Shown here: one piece after another, positions 50,852 through 56,572 of the stretch | Numbering within the stretch: position 1 is the first letter of the stretch | How the letters are laid out: each line of letters begins with the position of its first letter | From: Pseudomonadota bacterium | Lineage (GTDB): Bacteria; Pseudomonadota; Gammaproteobacteria; Burkholderiales; Rhodocyclaceae | NCBI GenBank assembly: GCA_021849505.1 | Contig: JAJZSW010000007.1 | Coordinates: forward strand, 1 to 56,572 | Direction: 5' to 3' | Length of the DNA stretch: 56,572 bases | Notes under the pieces: generated by a model | The model's input: the letters and a program-made list of their open reading frames with translations, nothing else | Databases searched by the model: none | What the model was told of the DNA's origin: nothing | Position numbers and translations under genes: made by a program

Positions 50852-53800
50852 TCATGCCGCTTCCTTGTCGGCCATGCGCAGCGCTTCCTCGATGTCGACC
50901 TCGACGACGCGCGACACGCCCTGCTCCTGCATCGTCACGCCGATCAGTTGCTGCGACATCTCCATGGTGATCTTGCTGTGGGTGATGAAGACGAACTGCG
51001 TCTGGCGCGACATGCGCTTGACCATCTCGCAGTAGCGGATGGTATTGCTGTCGTCGAGCGGCGCGTCGACCTCGTCGAGCATGCAGAACGGCGCCGGATT
51101 GAGCTGGAACAGCGCGAACACCAGGGCGATGGCCGTCAGCGCCTTCTCGCCGCCCGACAGCAGGTGGATCGTCGAATTGCGCTTGCCGGGCGGCTGGGCC
51201 ATGATCTGGATGCCGGCGTCGAGGATCTCGTCGCCGGTGAGGATCAGCCTGGCCTCGCCGCCGCCGAACAGCTCGGGGAACAGGAGGCCGAAGTGGCGGT
51301 TGACGCTGTCGTAGGTCTCCTGCAACTGCTCGCGCGTCTCGCGGTCGATGCGGCGGATGGCGTCTTCCAGCGTGTTGATCGCGGTGGTCAGGTCGGCCGA
51401 CTGCTCGTCGAGGAAGCCCTTGCGTTCCTTTGCGGTCGCCAACTCCTCCAGAGCGGCGAGGTTGACCGGGCCGAGAGCCTCTATCTCGGCGGTGAGGCGC
51501 GCAATGTCGCCCTGCAGCGTGCCGTCGCGGAGGCCCGGCGTCAACTCGACGGCCAGCGCCTCCTCGTCCTCGGGGCTGACGACGTGCGCTTCCTTGAGGC
51601 GTTCCTGGAACTGCTCGACGTTGAGGTGCGCCGCCTGTTCCTTGAGCTTCAGGTCGTTGATGCGCTCGCGCGCCGGCTGCAGCCCCTGCTCGATCTTCAG
51701 GCGCTCCTCGTCGACGCCGCGCAACTGGGCGGCCGCCGCTTCCAGCGCGTTGCGCCGTTCAGCCAGCGCCGTCTCCTGGGTGCTCTTCACCGTCAGTGCC
51801 GATTGCAGCTGCTCCTGGATCACCGCGTCGCTGATCGCGGCGAGTTCCTGCGCCGCGGCCGCGCGGTCCTGCGCCAGCTGCGCCAGCTGCGTCCGGGCGG
51901 TCTCGGCGGCACGCGCGTTGTCTGCCAGCTTGGAACGGCACTCCTTCTCGGAGAATCCCGCGTCCTGCGCCTCGCGCGCCAGCTGGTGCTCCAGCGCCCG
52001 CGCTTCGCGCAAGGCCGTATCGCGCTGACGTTGCAATTCCTGCGCGGCTTCGGCGCGGGCACGCGCGGCGGCGAGGGCATCGCGCCCCTTGCCCGCCTCC
52101 TCTTCGGCGGCGAGCAACGCGGCCCTTTCCTCTTCCTCGACGCGCACGATCTCCTCGAGGTCGCGGGCAATCTGTGCAGTACGCTCGTCGTGACGGGTCT
52201 GTTCCTGGCTGAGCTTGAGCGCCTCGACCTGCGCGGCATGCAGGCGTTGCTGCGCTTCCTGCAAAGTCCGGCGCGTCTCGGCCAGAAGCTGCTGGCCGGC
52301 GGAAACGGCCGCCTCTGCCTCGCCCTGGAGATCCCGCGCGTGCTGCTCGGCCTCCTCGAAGACCATGATCTGCGTCGCCAGTTCGTCGATCTCGCGCTGG
52401 CGCTCGATCACGCCGTGCGTCTTGGCATCGGGCGCGTAGAGCGTCAGGCCGGCGGGCGTCGCCAGTTGGCCGGCACGGTTGATGCGAGATCCGCCCGCGA
52501 GCAAGTCCTCATCTTTCTCGACGACGCGTACGTCGCCGAGCCATTCGTCGAGCACCTGCGCCCAGCGCGGATCGCGGCAGTGCACCCGGCTGCGCAGGCT
52601 GTCGGCGCCAGCGACGGCCGGGGAGCCCTCGCGGCACAGCGCCAAGGCAGCGGTCGCGGGCGGCGTCGAGGCGAGCGCCAGTTCGAGGGCTTCGCGGTTG
52701 GCCGGCACGGCCAGCAGCCGCTCGCGCAGCACCGCTTCCACCGCGGTTTCCCAGCCCGGCTCGACTTCGATCTCGTGCCAGAGCGGTTCGGCGTCGCCGA
52801 GCCCGAGCACCGCGAGCCAGCCGGCCAGGTCGCCGCCCTTCCCGACGCGATCCTGCAGCTGGCTCAACGCATCATGGCGCGCGCGCGCACCGGTAACGTT
52901 GCGGTGCGCGGCCTGCAGGGCCTCGCGCGCGGTGCGCAATGCGGCTTCGAGCGTCGGCTGGCGCGCCTGCAGTTCGTGCAGGCGTTCCTGGGCCGCGGTG
53001 AGCGCGGCATCGGCCTGCGCCTCGGCTTCCTGCGCCTGGGCAAGCCGCACCGGATCGGGGGCGGCCAGCCCGCCGCGTTCGGCGTCGATGCGCTGGCGGC
53101 GCTGGGCGAGATTGTCGAGCGCGCGGACGGCGTGCCCGCGATCTGCTTCGGCAAGCCGCAGGGCCTGCTCGGCGGCATTCAGGGCCTTGCGCGCCTCGCC
53201 GACCTGGGCTTCGGCGTCCTTGACGGCCTCCTCGGCCTCGGGCAGCCGCGCGGCGGCTTCCTCGTGGCGGGCGGTGGCCGTCAGGGCACGTTCGCGCGAG
53301 TTTTCGAGCAGCGAATTCCAGCGCAGTTCTTCCTCCTCGACGCGGCGCATCTCGCCCGACCAGTGCTGCTCCTGGCCGTCGAGCTGTCCCAGCCGCGCTT
53401 CGAGACGCATGCGCGTGTCGCGGATATGGCCGATCTCCGATTCGAGGCGCTTGACCTCGGTATTGGCCGAATACATCTCGGCCTGCGCCGCGTGCAGGGC
53501 ATCGGAGGCGGCGAAGTGGGATTCGCGCGCCTGCTCGACGCGCGCCTCGATCTCGCGCAGCGCCGCCGTCTCGGCCTCGACCTTGTTGATCGCCTCGGCG
53601 ACCTGGCGTTCGAGCTTGACCGCGTCGGCCTGCGCGTCGTTGCGTTTCTTGAGCCAGAACAGGCTCTGGCGGCGGTTGAGCTGGAACTGCAGGTCGCGGT
53701 ACTGGCGCGCCACCTCGGCCTGGACTTCCAGCCGGCCGACCTGGCTTTCGAGTTCGCCGCGGATGTCGTCGACGCGGGCGAGGTTCTCGCGGGCGTCCTC

Positions 53801-54352
53801 GAGCCGGCCTTCGGTCTCCTTGCGGCGCTCCTTGTACTTGGTGACGCCGGCGGCCTCTTCGAGGAAGAAGCGCAGTTCGTCGGGCTTGGCCTCGACGATG
53901 CGCGAGATCATGCCCTGGCCGATGATCGCGTAGGCGCGCGGGCCGAGGCCGGTGCCGAGGAACAGGTCGATCACGTCGCGGCGGCGCACGTGCAGGTTAT
54001 TGATGTAGTAGCTGGAATTGCCTTCGCGGTCGAGGATGCGCTTGACGGTGATTTCGGCGTACTGGTTCCACTGGCCGGACACCCGCCCCTGAGCGTTGTC
54101 GAAGAACAGCTCGACGCTGGCGCGGCCGACCTCCTTGCGCAATCCCGAACCCTTGAAGATCACGTCCTGGATCGACTCGCCGCGCAGCTCCGAGGCCTTC
54201 GACTCGCCCAGTACCCAGCGCACCGCATCGATGATGTTCGACTTGCCGCAGCCGTTCGGCCCGACCACGCCCGCGAGCTGGTTCGGGAACAGCACGGTGG
54301 TCGGCTCGACGAAGGACTTGAAGCCGGCGATCTTGAGCTTGGTGAGGCGCAC
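50852..54352 (-). CDS. smc: Chromosome segregation protein SMC
   Basis: 1166 residues from the GTG at 54352 (VRLTKLKIAGFKSFVEPTT, the normal SMC start). An ATG at 54400 would add 16 residues that read poorly and overlap TATAAT. Walker A GPNGCGKSN is near residue 32, two long coiled coils flank a hinge at about 500-650, and the C-terminal signature LLSGGEKALTAIAL and Walker B CMLDEVDAPLDD complete the head ATPase. With ScpA and ScpB encoded in the same unit it forms the chromosome-organising condensin. Confidence 0.95.
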   Translation of the reverse strand: MRLTKLKIAGFKSFVEPTTVLFPNQLAGVVGPNGCGKSNIIDAVRWVLGESKASELRGESIQDVIFKGSGLRKEVGRASVELFFDNAQGRVSGQWNQYAEITVKRILDREGNSSYYINNLHVRRRDVIDLFLGTGLGPRAYAIIGQGMISRIVEAKPDELRFFLEEAAGVTKYKERRKETEGRLEDARENLARVDDIRGELESQVGRLEVQAEVARQYRDLQFQLNRRQSLFWLKKRNDAQADAVKLERQVAEAINKVEAETAALREIEARVEQARESHFAASDALHAAQAEMYSANTEVKRLESEIGHIRDTRMRLEARLGQLDGQEQHWSGEMRRVEEEELRWNSLLENSRERALTATARHEEAAARLPEAEEAVKDAEAQVGEARKALNAAEQALRLAEADRGHAVRALDNLAQRRQRIDAERGGLAAPDPVRLAQAQEAEAQADAALTAAQERLHELQARQPTLEAALRTAREALQAAHRNVTGARARHDALSQLQDRVGKGGDLAGWLAVLGLGDAEPLWHEIEVEPGWETAVEAVLRERLLAVPANREALELALASTPPATAALALCREGSPAVAGADSLRSRVHCRDPRWAQVLDEWLGDVRVVEKDEDLLAGGSRINRAGQLATPAGLTLYAPDAKTHGVIERQREIDELATQIMVFEEAEQHARDLQGEAEAAVSAGQQLLAETRRTLQEAQQRLHAAQVEALKLSQEQTRHDERTAQIARDLEEIVRVEEEERAALLAAEEEAGKGRDALAAARARAEAAQELQRQRDTALREARALEHQLAREAQDAGFSEKECRSKLADNARAAETARTQLAQLAQDRAAAAQELAAISDAVIQEQLQSALTVKSTQETALAERRNALEAAAAQLRGVDEERLKIEQGLQPARERINDLKLKEQAAHLNVEQFQERLKEAHVVSPEDEEALAVELTPGLRDGTLQGDIARLTAEIEALGPVNLAALEELATAKERKGFLDEQSADLTTAINTLEDAIRRIDRETREQLQETYDSVNRHFGLLFPELFGGGEARLILTGDEILDAGIQIMAQPPGKRNSTIHLLSGGEKALTAIALVFALFQLNPAPFCMLDEVDAPLDDSNTIRYCEMVKRMSRQTQFVFITHSKITMEMSQQLIGVTMQEQGVSRVVEVDIEEALRMADKEAA

Positions 54353-54381
54353 GGGGAACGGGATAGCGAAGTAGGACGACG

Positions 54382-54387
54382 GATTAT
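54382..54387 (-). promoter_or_regulatory. Candidate -10 box for smc
   Basis: TATAAT on the minus strand, about 30 bases before the GTG start of smc. No convincing -35 hexamer at the right distance, so this is tentative. Confidence 0.35.
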
Positions 54388-54434
54388 AAACGGTGGCCAT
54401 TAGAATCCAGATTCCCGCTGCCAGCCCGATCTCG

Positions 54435-55121
54435 ATGACTCCCGCATCCGCTTTTCTCCTCGGCGTCCGCGCCCTGCTGCCCATGCTGCTGGGGGTGGCG
54501 CCGTTCGGGGTCATCTATGGCGTGGTCGCGCTGCAAAGCGGGATCCCGCCGCTGGCGGCCTTCCTGATGTCCTCGCTGGTCTTCGCCGGATCGGCGCAAT
54601 TCCTGCTGGCGCAACTGGTCGGCGCCGGCGCGCCGGCCCTGCTGATGGTCGGGGCCGTCGGCCTGATCAACCTGCGTCATGCGCTCTACAGCGCCTCGGT
54701 CGCCCCCGTGCTCGCCCAACTGCCCCGCCGCTGGAAGCTGCTGCTTGCCTACCTGCTCACCGACGAGGCGTATGCAGCCGCGATTCCCCACCTGCTCGCC
54801 GAACCGCGCTCGCCGCAGGCGCACTGGATCCTGTTCGGCGCGGGTTTCGCGCTCTGGTTCGGCTGGCAGTTGTCGACCCTCGTCGGCGTGCTGGTCGGCG
54901 CGCGACTGCCGGCCGACCTCGGCCTCGATTTCGCCCTGCCGCTGACCTTCATCGCCATCGTCGTGCCGCTGATCGACAGCCGCGCCCGCCTGGTCGCCGC
55001 GCTGGTCGCCGGCGCAGTGGCTGTGGTGCTGGTCGCGCTGCCCTACAAGACCGGCTTGTTCGCGGCCGCATTGGCCGGGCTGGCGGCCGGCGCCTTCATG
55101 CAGGGAAGGAAACCGGCATGA
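54435..55121 (+). CDS. azlC: AzlC-family branched-chain amino acid exporter, large subunit
   Basis: 228 residues from the ATG at 54435 (MTPASAFLLGVRALLPMLLG); upstream in-frame starts lie over the smc 5' region. Six or so membrane helices, with GVAPFGVIYGVVALQSG and SLVFAGSAQFL as the family hallmark. With AzlD it exports branched-chain amino acids or analogues. The azlD start overlaps its stop (ATGA). Confidence 0.92.
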   Translation: MTPASAFLLGVRALLPMLLGVAPFGVIYGVVALQSGIPPLAAFLMSSLVFAGSAQFLLAQLVGAGAPALLMVGAVGLINLRHALYSASVAPVLAQLPRRWKLLLAYLLTDEAYAAAIPHLLAEPRSPQAHWILFGAGFALWFGWQLSTLVGVLVGARLPADLGLDFALPLTFIAIVVPLIDSRARLVAALVAGAVAVVLVALPYKTGLFAAALAGLAAGAFMQGRKPA

Positions 55122-55441
55122 GCCAATCCAGCTTGCTCCTGCTCTGGCTCGCCTGCGGGCTGCTCACTTTCGCGATCCGCTACTCTTTCATCGCTCTCGA
55201 AGGCCACTACCGGCCGCCGGACTGGTTCATCCGCTGGCTGCCCTTCGTCCCGATCGCTGCGCTGACGGCCATCACCGCGCCGGAACTCGCTCTGGTCGCC
55301 GGCCAGTTCGACCTGGGCTTCGGCAACCCACGCTTCTGGGCCGGACTGGCCGCCATCGCCGTCGCCGCCATCTGGAAGAACACGCTGCTCACCATCGCCA
55401 GCGGATTCGCCGCCCTCTGGCTGCTCAACTGGATACTTTAA
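55118..55441 (+). CDS. azlD: AzlD-family small transporter subunit
   Basis: 107 residues with three to four membrane helices (WLACGLLTFAIRYSFIAL, FVPIAALTAITAPELALVAG, and the C-terminal helix). It is the small partner of AzlC and translationally coupled to it. A dispersed-repeat copy starts right after its stop codon. Confidence 0.9.
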   Translation: MSQSSLLLLWLACGLLTFAIRYSFIALEGHYRPPDWFIRWLPFVPIAALTAITAPELALVAGQFDLGFGNPRFWAGLAAIAVAAIWKNTLLTIASGFAALWLLNWIL

Positions 55442-55464
55442 TAGTCGGCGCTGGCGAGACGGCA
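55442..55464 (+). repeat. Dispersed repeat copy after azlD
   Basis: ATAGTCGGCGCT then GGCGAGACGGCA, two changes from the consensus, immediately after the azlD stop codon. Confidence 0.88.
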
Positions 55465-55473
55465 CCCGCAACA

Positions 55474-55500
55474 ATCACGCCCCGCAAAGCGGGGCGTGAT
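55474..55500. terminator. Terminator-like hairpin between azlD and the acyl-CoA ligase
   Basis: ATCACGCCCCGC, loop AAA, GCGGGGCGTGAT: a 12-bp perfect stem between convergent genes. T-tracts are lacking. Confidence 0.65.
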
Positions 55501-55521
55501 CGGCGGCGGCAGGCAGCGGCA

Positions 55522-56572
55522 TCAACCATCCTTCAAGGCGCGCCGCAGGATCTTGCCGACATTGGTTTTGGGCAGGCTGTCGCGGAATTCGACGTGTTTC
55601 GGGATCTTGTAGCCGGTGAGCTGGCCGCGGCAGTGATCGATGATCGCCTGCTCGGTCAGGTCGGGATCGCGCCGGACGACATAGAGCTTGACGACTTCGC
55701 CGCAGTGCTCGTCCGGCACGCCGACCGCGGCTGCCTCGACCACGCCCGGATGCTGCGCCACCACTTCGTCGACCTCGTTCGGATAGACGTTGAAGCCGGA
55801 CACGAGGATCATGTCCTTCTTGCGGTCGACGAGGAACACGAAGCCCTGCGGATCGACATAGCCCATGTCGCCGGTACGCAGGAAGCCGTCCGGCGTGAAT
55901 GCCAGCGCCGTCTCGTCCGGACGCTGCCAGTAGCCCTGCGTCACCTGCGGGCCGCCCACGCAGATTTCGCCGATCTGTCCAAGCGCGACTTCCTTGCCCG
56001 CATCGTCGCGGATCGATATATCTGTCGAGGAGATCGGCAGGCCGATCGCGCCGTTGAAGCTCTTCATGTCGAGCGGATTGATCGTCACCGCCGGCGAGGT
56101 TTCCGTCAGGCCGTACGCCTGCAGAAGGGGAACGCCGGTCGTCTTGAGCCAGCGCTCGGCCACGGGCGCCTGCACGGCCATGCCGCCGCCCAGCGTCACG
56201 CGCAGCGGCGAAAAGTCGAGCTTCGCAAAATCCGGATTATTGAGCAGCGCATTGAACAGCGTGTTGACCCCCGTCACCACCGAGATCGGATACTTGCGCC
56301 ACTCCTTGACGAAATTCGGGATGTCGCGCGGATTGGCGATCAGCAGGTTGCGCGCGCCCATCTGCAACAGGGTCAGGCTGACCGTCAGTGCGAAGATGTG
56401 GTACAGCGGCAGCGGCGTGACGATCAACTCCTCGCCGTCCCGCAGTACCGATTTGATCCATACGTGCGCCTGCGTCACGTTCGCGCCGATATTGGCGTGG
56501 GTCAGGATGGCCCCCTTCGCCACGCCGGTCGTGCCGCCGGTGTATTGCAGGAAGGCGATGTCCTCGTGTCCC
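55522..56572 (-). CDS. fadD: Long-chain acyl-CoA ligase (5' part outside the window)
   Basis: The minus-strand frame is open to the right edge, so the gene continues beyond the window; 350 residues are visible. The AMP-binding signature [12 protein letters not shown] lies at the edge, [14 protein letters not shown] and LRTGDMGY follow, and the C-terminal catalytic Lys lies in [12 protein letters not shown]. The enzyme activates fatty acids with ATP and Co[20 protein letters not shown] is typical of FadD. Confidence 0.9.
   Translation of the reverse strand, partial: GHEDIAFLQYTGGTTGVAKGAILTHANIGANVTQAHVWIKSVLRDGEELIVTPLPLYHIFALTVSLTLLQMGARNLLIANPRDIPNFVKEWRKYPISVVTGVNTLFNALLNNPDFAKLDFSPLRVTLGGGMAVQAPVAERWLKTTGVPLLQAYGLTETSPAVTINPLDMKSFNGAIGLPISSTDISIRDDAGKEVALGQIGEICVGGPQVTQGYWQRPDETALAFTPDGFLRTGDMGYVDPQGFVFLVDRKKDMILVSGFNVYPNEVDEVVAQHPGVVEAAAVGVPDEHCGEVVKLYVVRRDPDLTEQAIIDHCRGQLTGYKIPKHVEFRDSLPKTNVGKILRRALKDG

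Overview
The window is a GC-rich chromosome segment of a betaproteobacterium. A Rhodocyclales-like organism is my best guess, inferred from the gene set (ZipA, DksA, an RpfE-type gene beside recJ, PurT, ComEC, LolC/LolD, and a rimP-nusA-infB-rbfA-truB-rpsO-pnp block). It carries one integrated mobile element of about 15.7 kb near its left end. The rest is compact housekeeping DNA.

Layout. 1-379: 3' end of rne and its terminator. 395-871: a low-molecular-weight tyrosine phosphatase gene on the minus strand. 840-16532: the mobile element, bounded by 22-bp direct repeats with two mismatches. The repeats lie in the phosphatase codons for the catalytic P-loop. The left end of the element supplies a new start and upstream region for the phosphatase. 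The displaced original 5' end (21 codons) survives at the right end, 10 bases after ybaB, so the ancestral order was dnaX-ybaB-phosphatase.

The element encodes, all on the plus strand: a tyrosine recombinase; an AlpA-like DNA-binding protein, a small protein and a primase-helicase translated as overlapping genes; a G-quadruplex and palindrome-rich stretch that is a candidate origin; a DUF3820-like protein; a run of phage-like proteins (coiled coils, a Bbp16-type capsid cement protein, and a 1863-residue polyvalent protein with an HESGH motif); a broken HExxH gene; a small sigma-region-4-like protein; and a possible nuclease-fold protein. I see no terminase, portal, major capsid, tail or lysis gene. 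I therefore read it as a phage satellite, or a strongly reduced prophage, that brings its own decoration and internal/ejection proteins. Three of its genes are interrupted: a frameshift at a T-run, an in-frame stop, and a 25-bp tandem duplication.

16559-32663: ybaB and dnaX, an LTXXQ-family periplasmic protein, the 4.5S RNA gene, an MFS transporter, a hydrolase, comEC, a DUF2062 protein, lolD-lolC, an rpfE-like gene with recJ, a small conserved gene, purT, a DUF3301 protein, truC, a MliC-like lipoprotein, tRNA-Asn and dksA. 32750-41201: the pnp-rpsO-truB-rbfA-infB-nusA-rimP block (minus strand), with terminators on both sides. 41350-54352: eleven co-oriented minus-strand genes from smc through zipA, ligA, a PHP phosphoesterase, a TsaC/YciO protein, an M50 protease, trpS, a thioesterase, scpA and scpB to rluB. 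The three condensin subunits thus share one tightly packed unit, with many ATGA/TGATG junctions. 54435-55441: azlC-azlD. 55522-end: a partial acyl-CoA ligase.

A dispersed repeat of about 24 bp occurs at least ten times: seven copies inside genes, always in one frame per orientation, and three directly at stop codons. One of the latter is inside the mobile element. This repeat and the satellite-like element are the two most interesting features of the window.
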